DNA of 7,872 nucleotides, from positions 1-7,872 of the forward strand of contig JAKLIS010000051.1 of NCBI GenBank assembly GCA_022709485.1, written 5' to 3'. Both the position numbers and the translations under genes were made by a program. This document shows positions 1 to 6,531 of the stretch, in pieces. Positions within the stretch are counted from its first letter, which is position 1. Each line of letters begins with the position of its first letter. The notes under the pieces were generated by a model. The model saw nothing but the letters and a program-made list of their open reading frames with translations, was not told the origin of the DNA and ran no database searches. The DNA is from Elusimicrobiota bacterium (GTDB taxonomy: Bacteria; Elusimicrobiota; Elusimicrobia; F11).

Positions 1-97
1 TGCGCCGCTCGCCCCGTTCTGCTTGCGCGCCCGCTTGGCCGGAGCGTTCGGCTTGGGTGGGGTGGAGGCCGCTGGCGCAGTGCGCGCCCGGGACTTT
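1..97. other. Foreign-looking GC-rich segment joined to hemL
   Basis: About 78% of bases 1-94 are G or C (73 of 94, counted by hand, with only four A), against roughly half in the rest of the window. The + frame 2 translation does not match HemL, although the HemL match resumes abruptly at about base 95-98 (FPVGAFGG). Read on the - strand, one frame is open across the whole segment and gives an Ala/Pro/Lys/Arg-rich disordered-looking peptide, as in a linker from a high-GC genome. The most economical explanation is a chimeric contig or read end. A real rearrangement inside hemL is the alternative. Confidence 0.7.
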
Positions 98-568
98 CCG
101 GTGGGAGCGTTCGGCGGAAAGAAAGAAATAATGGAAAAGGTGGCGCCGTTGGGGCCCGTGTATCAAGCGGGGACGCTTTCGGGGAACCCTGTGGCGATGG
201 CGGCGGGTTGCGCCGCTTTAGAGGAACTGGAGTCCCAGCCCCCCTATGAAAATTTGGCCAAAACGACTCGGGATTTGTCGGAAGCCATTATGGCGGCCGC
301 TCAAAAGAAAAACGTGGCCGTCCAAGTGAATCACGCCTGCGGGATGTTCACGGTGTTTTTTTACGATGGACCTGTTAATTCTTATTTCGATGCTCTTTTG
401 GCCGACACCAAAAAGTATGCCCTTTTCTTTCAGGAATTATTAAAACGAGGCATATTCTTCCCGCCGTCTCAATATGAAGCGGCCTTTATTTCAACAGCCC
501 ATACTGAAGAAGTCATGGCCAGAGCCAAATCGGCTATTGCGGAAGCACTGGAAGTGGTTTCAAGATAG
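2..568 (+). CDS. hemL: Glutamate-1-semialdehyde 2,1-aminomutase, C-terminal part (5' partial, disturbed 5' end)
   Basis: HemL is a cytoplasmic PLP enzyme that converts glutamate-1-semialdehyde to 5-aminolevulinate, the last step of the C5 route to heme and other tetrapyrroles. From about base 95 the frame matches the HemL C-terminal part closely: PVGAFGGKKEIMEKVAPLGP, then YQAGTLSGNP, the FFPPSQYEAAFISTAHT stretch and a helical end. Upstream of PVGAFGG the family has a GKxIGGGL segment carrying the PLP lysine. Here the open frame instead encodes Ala/Arg/Gly-rich residues without that lysine. The frame stays open to the left edge, but bases 1 to about 97 are probably not real hemL. The ATG-like start at base 23 (GTG/TTG class) should not be taken as the gene start. 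The gene ends in TAG at 566-568, 51 bases before the next gene. Identity is very secure; the left boundary is not. Confidence 0.93.
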   Translation, partial: APLAPFCLRARLAGAFGLGGVEAAGAVRARDFPVGAFGGKKEIMEKVAPLGPVYQAGTLSGNPVAMAAGCAALEELESQPPYENLAKTTRDLSEAIMAAAQKKNVAVQVNHACGMFTVFFYDGPVNSYFDALLADTKKYALFFQELLKRGIFFPPSQYEAAFISTAHTEEVMARAKSAIAEALEVVSR

Positions 569-572
569 GAAA

Positions 573-602
573 AAGGCGCCGTTTGTCGGCATTGGCGCCC
601 TT
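573..602 (+). promoter_or_regulatory. Possible hairpin between hemL and the DUF1015 gene
   Basis: GGCGCC at 575-580 can pair with GGCGCC at 594-599, and flanking AA (573-574) with TT (601-602) around a bulged C, enclosing a 13-base loop. No T-run follows, so it is not a standard intrinsic terminator. It lies directly before the ribosome binding site of the next gene. Because GGCGCC is its own reverse complement, part of the signal may be chance. Confidence 0.25.
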
Positions 603-603
603 C

Positions 604-609
604 AAGGAG
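604..609 (+). promoter_or_regulatory. Ribosome binding site of the DUF1015 gene
   Basis: AAGGAG lies ten bases before the ATG at 620. It fixes that ATG as the start and shows that translation is initiated anew after hemL rather than coupled to it. Confidence 0.75.
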
Positions 610-619
610 TTTAATTATT

Positions 620-1915
620 ATGGTTGATATCGCCCCATTTAGAGCGTTGAGATTTAATCCCGGAAAAAAATCGAATGTTTCCGATTTTATTTGCCCTCCG
701 TATGACATCATATCTCCGGCTGATAAGGAAAAATTAATATCAAAATCCGACTGCAACATTGTCCGAATCGAGCTCCCGGATGGAAGTGATAAAGAGAAAT
801 ATTCCCTTGCCGGCCGGCTTTTATCTGACTGGAAGGATAAAACCATCTTAGGGATGGACCGGACCCCCTCTTTTTACCTCATTGAAACTTCTTACAGAAT
901 CTCCGACCCTTTTGCTCCCAAGAAAATTCAAAAAAGGTTCGGCGTTTTAGCGGCTTTGAGGCTGGAAACCCCCGGCAAAGGAGCCATAAAGCCCCACGAA
1001 AAAACCCTTCCCAAAGCCAAAGAGGACCGGCTGAATTTGCTTAAAGCTGTCCGAACAAATATCAGCTCCATTTTTGGGGTTTTCTTTGACCCTAAAAATC
1101 AATGGGCGGACTGGGTCAAAAAGGCCACTCAGGGTCCCTGCCTTGCCAAGGGAAAAGAATCCAATGATTTATCTCACAAATTATGGAAATTGGATAATTC
1201 CCAACTGGTGGAAACGCTCAAAAAACTTCTGAAGGATAAGGATTTATTTATCGCCGACGGCCATCACCGGTATGAAGTGGCGTGGGCTTATCAGGAAGCC
1301 AGGTTAGAGAAAGAACCCAGAGCCGGTCTTAACGCGGGATGGCACCGGGTTATGACTTATATTTGTCCCATTGAAGAGCCGGGTCTTTTAATGCTCCCCA
1401 CTCACCGTCTTGTAAAATCCCATTTATCCCCAAAAGAATGGCGCGCCCATTTAGAGTGTCTTTTTGATATCCGGAAAGCCGCTTCCATGGACGCGCTCCT
1501 TAAAATATTGGCCGCCCCCAAGAAGAAGGGAAGAACATTGGGTTGGGTGACTAGAGAAGGAAACTTTCTTTTGCAGTTGAAGCCGGGGTTGCCGCTTGGC
1601 CGGTGTTTATCCGAAAGACATCCTTCCCTCCAGGAATTGGATGTGGTGGTGCTCCACGATCTTGTTTTGGCGAAAGCGCTTCCGCCGAACCCCGTCAAAG
1701 ACAAAGACATTATTTACACCAGAGACATGAAAGAGATAAAGGAAAAGCTAAAAGAAGAGCCCGATTGGACGGCGTTTATTCTCACGTCTCCCGGCGTGGC
1801 CGCGATGGCCAAAGTGGCGGAAAGCGGTAACGTCATGCCGCCCAAGACCACTTATTTTTATCCCAAAGTTCCGACGGGATTCACGATGATGCCATTGGAG
1901 CAGGAGATTCAATGA
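620..1915 (+). CDS. DUF1015 family protein (COG4198-like)
   Basis: This 431-residue protein has a length typical of the DUF1015 family, whose function is not established. Family landmarks occur in order: an N-terminal VDIAPFRALRFNP block, PPYDII at residues 26-31, FGVLAALRLE near 107-116, PHEKTLPKAKEDR at 125-137 followed by RTNISSIFGVF, the hallmark IADGHHRYE at 211-219, and MLPTHRLV at 258-265. The DGHHR element resembles the conserved G-x-H/R-R turn of the ParB/sulfiredoxin (Srx) superfamily, which includes small-molecule kinases such as SerK. That link is my inference. No signal peptide or membrane segment is visible, so it is probably cytoplasmic. The start follows a good AAGGAG. Its TGA overlaps the ATG of the cvpA-like gene (ATGA, 1912-1915), so the two are probably translationally coupled. 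From memory, relatives often sit near serine-synthesis genes; none is visible here. Confidence 0.88.
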   Translation: MVDIAPFRALRFNPGKKSNVSDFICPPYDIISPADKEKLISKSDCNIVRIELPDGSDKEKYSLAGRLLSDWKDKTILGMDRTPSFYLIETSYRISDPFAPKKIQKRFGVLAALRLETPGKGAIKPHEKTLPKAKEDRLNLLKAVRTNISSIFGVFFDPKNQWADWVKKATQGPCLAKGKESNDLSHKLWKLDNSQLVETLKKLLKDKDLFIADGHHRYEVAWAYQEARLEKEPRAGLNAGWHRVMTYICPIEEPGLLMLPTHRLVKSHLSPKEWRAHLECLFDIRKAASMDALLKILAAPKKKGRTLGWVTREGNFLLQLKPGLPLGRCLSERHPSLQELDVVVLHDLVLAKALPPNPVKDKDIIYTRDMKEIKEKLKEEPDWTAFILTSPGVAAMAKVAESGNVMPPKTTYFYPKVPTGFTMMPLEQEIQ

Positions 1916-2445
1916 CTTGGCTGGATTGGATGGCCATCCTTTCTCTTTTTGTTTGCGGGGCGGTCGGGGCGCGGTTGGGATCTTTGTGGATTGGAGTTTG
2001 TTTGGCGGGCGGATTTTTGGGGGCCTCACTCGCTGATACCTATTCCTTCGCGGCGGCTGAATACTTGGGAAGTTTTTCGGGGGCTCATCTGGTGGCTTGG
2101 ATTTTGATTTTTCTTGCTGGACTTGCCGTCATCCTTATTCTCGGGTTCCTTATCAGCCGGTTTGGTTCAGTATTGATAACCGGGGTGATTGACAGCGCCA
2201 TCGGATTATTGGCGGGCCTTTTCTGCGGCATTTTGGGCCTCACGCTCGCGTTATTCCTTTTATTTCCGCTTTATCCCAAAATGGAAAGAAAACCTTTTTG
2301 GAAAAATTCATCTGTTGTAAGGCCCGGGTATCAGGCGGTGGAAAGCCTTTTTGAGAAGAAACTTTTAAAAAACAAAAAGTTTAATATCAAAAAAGAATTT
2401 AAAAATTCGCTGGAAAACCTCAAATCCCTTTCTCCCGTTAAATAA
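1912..2445 (+). CDS. CvpA-like integral membrane protein
   Basis: This 177-residue protein has the CvpA plan. It opens MTWLDWMAIL, has hydrophobic segments at about residues 7-21, 24-41, 61-82 and 97-119, and carries the family's G-x-[IL]-D-x-x-[IL]-G-x-[LAF]-x-G pattern as GVIDSAIGLLAGLFCG at 91-106 just before the last membrane segment. A Lys-rich tail of about 55 residues follows, probably cytoplasmic. E. coli CvpA was named for colicin V production; members elsewhere are linked to envelope and stress phenotypes, and the biochemical role is unknown. The start overlaps the preceding stop by four bases and has CAGGAG five bases upstream. Sequence similarity in CvpA is low by nature, so the call rests on topology plus the GxID motif. 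A generic small membrane protein is the alternative. Confidence 0.75.
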   Translation: MTWLDWMAILSLFVCGAVGARLGSLWIGVCLAGGFLGASLADTYSFAAAEYLGSFSGAHLVAWILIFLAGLAVILILGFLISRFGSVLITGVIDSAIGLLAGLFCGILGLTLALFLLFPLYPKMERKPFWKNSSVVRPGYQAVESLFEKKLLKNKKFNIKKEFKNSLENLKSLSPVK

Positions 2446-2478
2446 TAATGGGAGACGCAAATCCAAAAACCACGAATT

Positions 2479-2484
2479 GAAGGA
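2479..2484 (+). promoter_or_regulatory. Ribosome binding site deciding the aminotransferase start
   Basis: GAAGGA lies eight bases before the GTG at 2493 and five before the TTG at 2490. The codons are adjacent and in frame, so the protein differs by one residue only. Spacing and codon strength favour GTG. Confidence 0.6.
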
Positions 2485-2492
2485 AACCATTG

Positions 2493-3398
2493 GTGTTTGT
2501 TTATTTAAACGGACGAATTATTCCAAGCCACCAGGCTGTCATCTCCATTTTTGACCATGGGTTTTTGTATGGAGACGGGGTGTATGAAACTATCCGGGTA
2601 TTGGACGGTTTCCCTTTCCTTTTGGATGAACATCTTCTTCGATTGGCTCAATCGGCCAGGGCCTTGCGCCTTGGGATCCCTGTGCCCTTTCCGGATATAA
2701 AAAAAGTTATTCAGACGCTCATTCGGAAAAATCATTTTCCCGAGGCGTCCATCCGCATCACCTTAACCCGCGGTCCCGGCCCCTACGGCTTTGATCCACG
2801 GCCCTGCCGAAACCCCACTTTAGCCATTTCATGCAGTTCGTTTGTGGGCTATCCGGCATCCTATTATAGGAGGGGGATTACCGCTGCCCTGGTCGGTGTC
2901 AAAAGAAACCATCCACTGTCTCTTCCCCCTTCTGTCAAATCAACCAGTTGTTTAAACGGTATTTTGGCCAAAATCGAATCCATTGATTTGGGAGCCCAGG
3001 AAGCCATCATGAGCACGCTCGATGACCGCATCGCGGAAGGCACCGTCAGCAACGTTTTTGCGGTTAAAAAAAACCGAATCTTTACCCCCGTACTGGGAAA
3101 GGATTTATTGCCGGGGGTCACGCGGGATTTTGTTTGCCGGCTGGCGCGGAGCCTGGGGTTGGAGGTCGTTGAAAAAGAGCTGTCTATCAATGATTTAAAA
3201 ACCTCAAAAGAAATATTTCTGACCAGCACATTAATGAATATTTTGCCGGTCACAAAGCTGGTTTGGGTGGCCAATAGAAAGATAAAATCAATAAAAATGG
3301 GCGTTGGAATGGGGCCGGTCACGCGTATTTTGGCGGTGTGCTTTGAAAAGGCTGCCCGGGCTGGTAAATGGTACAATTCCCCTCTGAAAAAATTTTAA
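2493..3398 (+). CDS. Class IV PLP-dependent aminotransferase (D-amino-acid / branched-chain type)
   Basis: About 301 residues, with the fold-type IV PLP landmarks in order (numbered from the GTG): [17 protein letters not shown] near 20-36, [15 protein letters not shown] with the phosphate-binding-type Arg at 59, the Schiff-base lysine in [13 protein letters not shown] (K149), the cofactor-contacting Glu in [10 protein letters not shown] (E182), and [12 protein letters not shown] at 242-253. Enzymes of this class include branched-chain aminotransferase (IlvE), D-amino-acid aminotransferase (DAAT) and aminodeoxychorismate lyase (PabC). The block after the lysine aligns without gaps to the DAAT-style KSLNLLxxxLAK, but has Ser where Asn is usual. 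Substrate cannot be fixed from sequence. It begins 47 bases after the cvpA-like gene and ends 10 bases before hisG. TTG at 2490 is an alternative start one codon earlier. Confidence 0.88.
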   Translation: MFVYLNGRIIPSHQAVISIFDHGFLYGDGVYETIRVLDGFPFLLDEHLLRLAQSARALRLGIPVPFPDIKKVIQTLIRKNHFPEASIRITLTRGPGPYGFDPRPCRNPTLAISCSSFVGYPASYYRRGITAALVGVKRNHPLSLPPSVKSTSCLNGILAKIESIDLGAQEAIMSTLDDRIAEGTVSNVFAVKKNRIFTPVLGKDLLPGVTRDFVCRLARSLGLEVVEKELSINDLKTSKEIFLTSTLMNILPVTKLVWVANRKIKSIKMGVGMGPVTRILAVCFEKAARAGKWYNSPLKKF

Positions 3399-3403
3399 AG
3401 GAG
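3397..3403 (+). promoter_or_regulatory. Ribosome binding site of hisG
   Basis: AAAGGAG overlaps the aminotransferase TAA (3396-3398) and lies five bases before the hisG ATG. This tight arrangement supports cotranscription and fixes the start. Confidence 0.8.
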
Positions 3404-3408
3404 TTTCG

Positions 3409-4293
3409 ATGTCGACGAAAGATAACATTTTAAAGTTAGGACTACCCAAAGGGAGTCTTCAAGAATCCACTATTGATCTGTTTAGGAAAGCGGGTTTCCG
3501 CATTAGCTCTTCAGATCGCTCTTATTTCCCTTTTTGCGATGACGAAGAAATCGAAATCATGCTCATTCGCTCTCAGGAAATGGGGAAATACGTGCAAGAT
3601 GGGTTGTTTGACGCGGGCCTCACCGGCCGTGATTGGATTTTGGAAACGGGAGCAAAGGTAAAAGAAGTATGCGAACTGACCTATGGAAAATCGGGCTTTA
3701 AACCCGTTCGCTGGGTTCTTGCCGTGCCGGAGGCCTCTCCCATTAAATCGGTGAAAGATTTGAGGGGAAAAACCGTCGCCACCGAGCTCGTTAATTACGT
3801 CAAAAAATATCTGGCGAAGCAAAAAGTGAAAGCCATGGTCGAGTATTCTTGGGGAGCCACGGAGGCCAAAGCGGGTATTTTGGTCGACGCCATCGTGGAA
3901 CTCACCGAAACCGGCCGGTCACTCCGTGCCAACGGTCTTCGGATAGTAGATGAAATTTTATCTTCCACAACGCGATTTATCGCCAATAACAAATCGTGGG
4001 AAAATCCATGGAAGAGAAAGAAAATCGAAAACATCGCCATTCTTCTTAAAGGAGCCCTGGCGGCCGAAGGAATGGTCGGGTTAAAAATGAATTTGAAAGA
4101 AGTTGATTTAGACAAGGTGATGACCCTTCTTCCGTCACTTAAACGGCCCACGGTCAGCCCTCTCACGTTGCCGGGCTGGATGGCGTTAGAGGTGGTGGTT
4201 GAAGAGAAGGTGGTCAAAAAAATGATTCCTGAATTAAAGCGCGCGGGCGCCGAAGGGCTCATTGAATACCCGTTGAATAAATTGATCGCGTGA
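3409..4293 (+). CDS. hisG: ATP phosphoribosyltransferase, long form with C-terminal regulatory domain
   Basis: HisG condenses ATP with PRPP to phosphoribosyl-ATP, the committed step of histidine synthesis, in the cytoplasm. At 294 residues it is the long, hexameric type, which needs no HisZ partner. Visible landmarks are LPKGSL at 12-17, DAGLTGRDW at 68-76, VATE at 123-126, and the PRPP-binding loop [19 protein letters not shown] at 159-177. The C-terminal ACT-like domain that mediates histidine feedback inhibition in this class begins around 215 and contains LKRPTVSPL and [13 protein letters not shown]. No other his gene lies in the window, so hisG is separate from any his cluster here, which is common in scattered-pathway bacteria. 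Start is set by AAAGGAG at 3397-3403. The TGA (4291-4293) is followed by 53 bases before the best start of the next gene. Confidence 0.97.
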   Translation: MSTKDNILKLGLPKGSLQESTIDLFRKAGFRISSSDRSYFPFCDDEEIEIMLIRSQEMGKYVQDGLFDAGLTGRDWILETGAKVKEVCELTYGKSGFKPVRWVLAVPEASPIKSVKDLRGKTVATELVNYVKKYLAKQKVKAMVEYSWGATEAKAGILVDAIVELTETGRSLRANGLRIVDEILSSTTRFIANNKSWENPWKRKKIENIAILLKGALAAEGMVGLKMNLKEVDLDKVMTLLPSLKRPTVSPLTLPGWMALEVVVEEKVVKKMIPELKRAGAEGLIEYPLNKLIA

Positions 4294-4336
4294 ACAAGAA
4301 ACATTCCAGAAGCTGTTGCTCAGGATCTCTTGAAAT

Positions 4337-4341
4337 GAGGG
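4337..4341 (+). promoter_or_regulatory. Ribosome binding site choosing the DUF5678-type start
   Basis: GAGGG sits about six bases before the ATG at 4347 and favours that start. The longest open frame begins at GTG 4290, overlapping the hisG stop, but has no purine-rich site before it. ATG 4335 with a weaker AGGAT upstream remains possible. Confidence 0.5.
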
Positions 4342-4346
4342 TGAAA

Positions 4347-4580
4347 ATGGCTAAGAAAAACGAAATCTTTTGGTTGTGTGAGAATTCCGGCAAGCTTGAG
4401 AAATATGCGGGCCAATGGATTATGTTCGACGCCAAAGAAGACTTGGTGTCCTGCGAAAAATCTCTGGATCGGCTTCTCAAAATTATTAAACAGAAAAAAA
4501 TGAAGAAACCGTTTGTTTTTCATGTTCCCACCAAAGACGAGCTGGGCGGAGCTGCTTTTCTGTCGGCGCTGAAAAACTAG
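4347..4580 (+). CDS. Small DUF5678-type protein
   Basis: This 77-residue, Lys-rich protein resembles the small DUF5678 domain. It has an N-terminal L-x-K-Y-x-G-x-W signature (LEKYAGQW, residues 17-24), a short beta hairpin where relatives usually read VAxxxxxVVxSG (IMFDAKEDLVSC), an amphipathic helix (KSLDRLLKIIKQ, 38-49), and a closing strand ending in a V-P dipeptide (FVFHVPTKDE, 56-65). Function is unknown, and no catalytic residues are evident. I chose ATG 4347 because GAGGG precedes it and residues before it look non-conserved. If GTG 4290 were used, 19 residues would be added and the gene would overlap hisG by four bases. It is followed after eight bases by a retropepsin-like gene. I recall this pairing in other genomes, which suggests the two act together, but I cannot verify that here. 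Confidence 0.7.
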   Translation: MAKKNEIFWLCENSGKLEKYAGQWIMFDAKEDLVSCEKSLDRLLKIIKQKKMKKPFVFHVPTKDELGGAAFLSALKN

Positions 4581-4588
4581 AATTCCAC

Positions 4589-5035
4589 ATGGCTTCAAAA
4601 AAAAGAAAGCGCGCGAACGTCTCTCATCCCCCTTACTACGAATTCCCCTATGTTAAATTTCACGGCCGCAGTTATCCTTTGATCCCAGTGTGTATAAAGA
4701 ACAAGACGTTTATTGTGAACACCTTTGCCTTGTTGGATTCGGGGGCTTCTTTTTCGGTTTTTCGGCCGGATATTGCCAAGGCCTTGAACCTTCCCCTTAA
4801 ATCCATAAATTCACTCCGGATGGGAACCCCGTTGGGGCGCATTGAGATCGCCAAATCTCCCGTGGAAATGCAGGTGGGAGACACGCGGTTTCGGACACAA
4901 ATTGGATTCTCAAAAAATTTCGCCGCCAGCTTTAACATATTAGGCCGGGAAGGTTTTTTCAGGCGATTCAGCATATGTTTTAATGAAATGATGAAGACAG
5001 TTATTATGGTTCCTCTGGGAGGATTTCCCAAATGA
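4589..5035 (+). CDS. Retropepsin-like aspartic protease
   Basis: The 148-residue protein carries the single-domain aspartic protease hallmark DSGAS at residues 50-54, inside a hydrophobic strand (FALLDSGASFSVF), with D50 the predicted catalytic Asp. The second half has ILGREGFFRRFSICF at 117-131, matching the ILGR/LLGRD-FF-x-x-F element that closes such folds. Retropepsins act as homodimers, each chain giving one Asp. No signal peptide is seen; the N terminus is basic (MASKKRKRAN), so a cytoplasmic place is likely. It starts eight bases after the DUF5678-type stop with no clear Shine-Dalgarno, suggesting coupled translation. Its TGA overlaps the gltX ATG (5032-5035). The substrate is unknown. 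A non-proteolytic member of the fold is possible, because only motif evidence supports activity. Confidence 0.82.
   Translation: MASKKRKRANVSHPPYYEFPYVKFHGRSYPLIPVCIKNKTFIVNTFALLDSGASFSVFRPDIAKALNLPLKSINSLRMGTPLGRIEIAKSPVEMQVGDTRFRTQIGFSKNFAASFNILGREGFFRRFSICFNEMMKTVIMVPLGGFPK
5017..5023 (+). promoter_or_regulatory. Ribosome binding site of gltX inside the protease gene
   Basis: GGGAGGA, eight bases before the ATG at 5032, lies in the last codons of the protease gene. It gives gltX strong independent initiation besides stop-start coupling. Confidence 0.75.
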
Positions 5036-6531
5036 ATGTTCGAGTTCGATTTGCCCCATCCCCGACGGGTTTTCTCCATGTGGGAGGCGCTAGGACGGCC
5101 CTTTATAATTGGCTTTTTGCGCGCCATCACAAGGGGACTTTTATTATTCGAATTGAAGACACGGATGAGGCGCGTTCCACCGACGAGTCGATGAACGCCA
5201 TTATCTCTGGTCTGGGGTGGCTTGGTTTAAATTGGGATGAAGGGCCCTTGGCCGACAATCCGAGCAAAGAAACCGGTCCCGCGGGACCTTATTTTCAAAT
5301 GGCGCGGGGAGAAATATACAGAGAACATTTGGATCTGCTTTTGAAAACGGGGCATGCTTATCCCTGTTTTTGTTCAAAAGAAGATTTGGAACAGATGAGA
5401 AACAAGGCCCTCCTCCTCAAAAAGCCGCCCAAATACGATGAAAGATGCCGGCATCTTTCCGAAAAAGAAAGAGAGGAAAAGCTAAATAGCAAAGCCTCCC
5501 ATGTTTTCCGGCTCGCCAGACCGTTGAAGGGGGAAGTCCAATTCGAAGATGTTGTAAAAGGATCTCTTCGGTTTGATAATGAACTTCTGGACGATTTCGT
5601 TATTATGAAATCATCGGGAGTTCCCACATTTATGTTTGCCGGGGCGGTGGACGATCATTTAATGAAAATCACTCACGTCATCCGGGGGGACGACCATTTG
5701 TCCAACACCCCGCGTCAGATTCAGATTTATGACGCGTTGGGTTGGAAAGAGAAACCCGTTTTTGCCCACATTTCGATGATTCATGGGCCTGACGGCGCCC
5801 GGCTTTCCAAGCGCCATGGCGCCACGGCGGTGGAGGAATTCAGGCGCCTCGGATACTTGCCGGAAGTGATGCTGAATTATTTGGCACTGTTGGGGTGGTC
5901 GACGTCCGATTCGCAACAATTGTTCGATCCCAAGGACAATTTTAAGGAGCTGGTTGAGAAATTTGAGCTTGAGCGTTGTCAAAAAAGTCCCGCAGTGTTC
6001 GATATGGAAAAGCTCAAATGGATGAACGGAGTTTATATTCGGAAGTTTTCAAAGACGGAACTATTGGACCGGTGTTGGCCTTTCTTAAAAGAGGCGGGAT
6101 TAGTGAATGAGGAAGGCAATGAAGCCGAAAAAGACTATTTGCGGGATGCGTTGTCTTTAGAGCAGGAAAAAATGGTCTTGTTGTCCGAAGCGCCCGGCCT
6201 GGTTGATTTTTTTGTTAAGGATGAAGTCGTATTTGCGCCGGAAGCGGTGGAAAAGGTGTTAAAGAAAGAAACCGCCCCGATGGTTTTGGCGGAAATATTA
6301 AAAATATTTTCCGGGTTGCCGTCTCTTACGGCGGAAAATACGGAAAAGGCCTGCCGTGATTTGGCCGCAAAAGAAGGGCTTAAAAACGGCGACGTTTTTC
6401 ACCCGGTGCGGGTGTCCGTTTCAGGCCGGACAAAAGGGCCCAGCCTTTTCCATATGTTGGAAGTCATGGGAAAGGACCGGGTTTTAAAAAGAATTCAACA
6501 GGTTCTTCATGGAAATTATGGAAAAACGTAA
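5032..6531 (+). CDS. gltX: Glutamate--tRNA ligase
   Basis: GltX charges tRNA-Glu with glutamate, for translation and for the C5 tetrapyrrole route. At 499 residues it is of normal bacterial length. The class I synthetase signatures are present: FAPSPTGFLHVGGART at 7-22 (HIGH element as HVGG, 16-19), IRIEDTD, and the KMSKS element as RLSKR at 257-261. A zinc site of the bacterial type is visible: C112, C114, Y135 and C139. The HVIRGDDHLSNTPRQ stretch of the catalytic core precedes the KMSKS element, and the anticodon-binding C terminus ends in PVRVSVSGRTKGPSLFHML and a helix. Whether it also charges tRNA-Gln cannot be told from sequence; a gatCAB search elsewhere in the genome would decide. 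Start is fixed by GGGAGGA and the ATGA overlap with the protease gene. Its last 23 bases overlap the next gene. Confidence 0.98.
   Translation: MNVRVRFAPSPTGFLHVGGARTALYNWLFARHHKGTFIIRIEDTDEARSTDESMNAIISGLGWLGLNWDEGPLADNPSKETGPAGPYFQMARGEIYREHLDLLLKTGHAYPCFCSKEDLEQMRNKALLLKKPPKYDERCRHLSEKEREEKLNSKASHVFRLARPLKGEVQFEDVVKGSLRFDNELLDDFVIMKSSGVPTFMFAGAVDDHLMKITHVIRGDDHLSNTPRQIQIYDALGWKEKPVFAHISMIHGPDGARLSKRHGATAVEEFRRLGYLPEVMLNYLALLGWSTSDSQQLFDPKDNFKELVEKFELERCQKSPAVFDMEKLKWMNGVYIRKFSKTELLDRCWPFLKEAGLVNEEGNEAEKDYLRDALSLEQEKMVLLSEAPGLVDFFVKDEVVFAPEAVEKVLKKETAPMVLAEILKIFSGLPSLTAENTEKACRDLAAKEGLKNGDVFHPVRVSVSGRTKGPSLFHMLEVMGKDRVLKRIQQVLHGNYGKT

Noticed and set aside
2864..3376. 170-residue open frame on the - strand inside the aminotransferase gene
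   Set aside because: It lies wholly antisense to a well-supported enzyme, has no family resemblance and no ribosome binding site.
3795..4304. 169-residue open frame on the - strand inside hisG
   Set aside because: It is antisense to conserved hisG sequence, with low-complexity Ser/Thr/Arg composition typical of a shadow frame.
4290..4346. N-terminal extension of the DUF5678-type protein from GTG 4290, or a separate leader peptide
   Set aside because: No ribosome binding site precedes the GTG, and the extra residues look unlike the family, whereas ATG 4347 has GAGGG at proper spacing.
4294..4346. Terminator or regulatory RNA in the 53-base hisG to DUF5678 gap
   Set aside because: Only a three-base stem (AGC/GCT) is visible, with no T-run and no recognisable structure.
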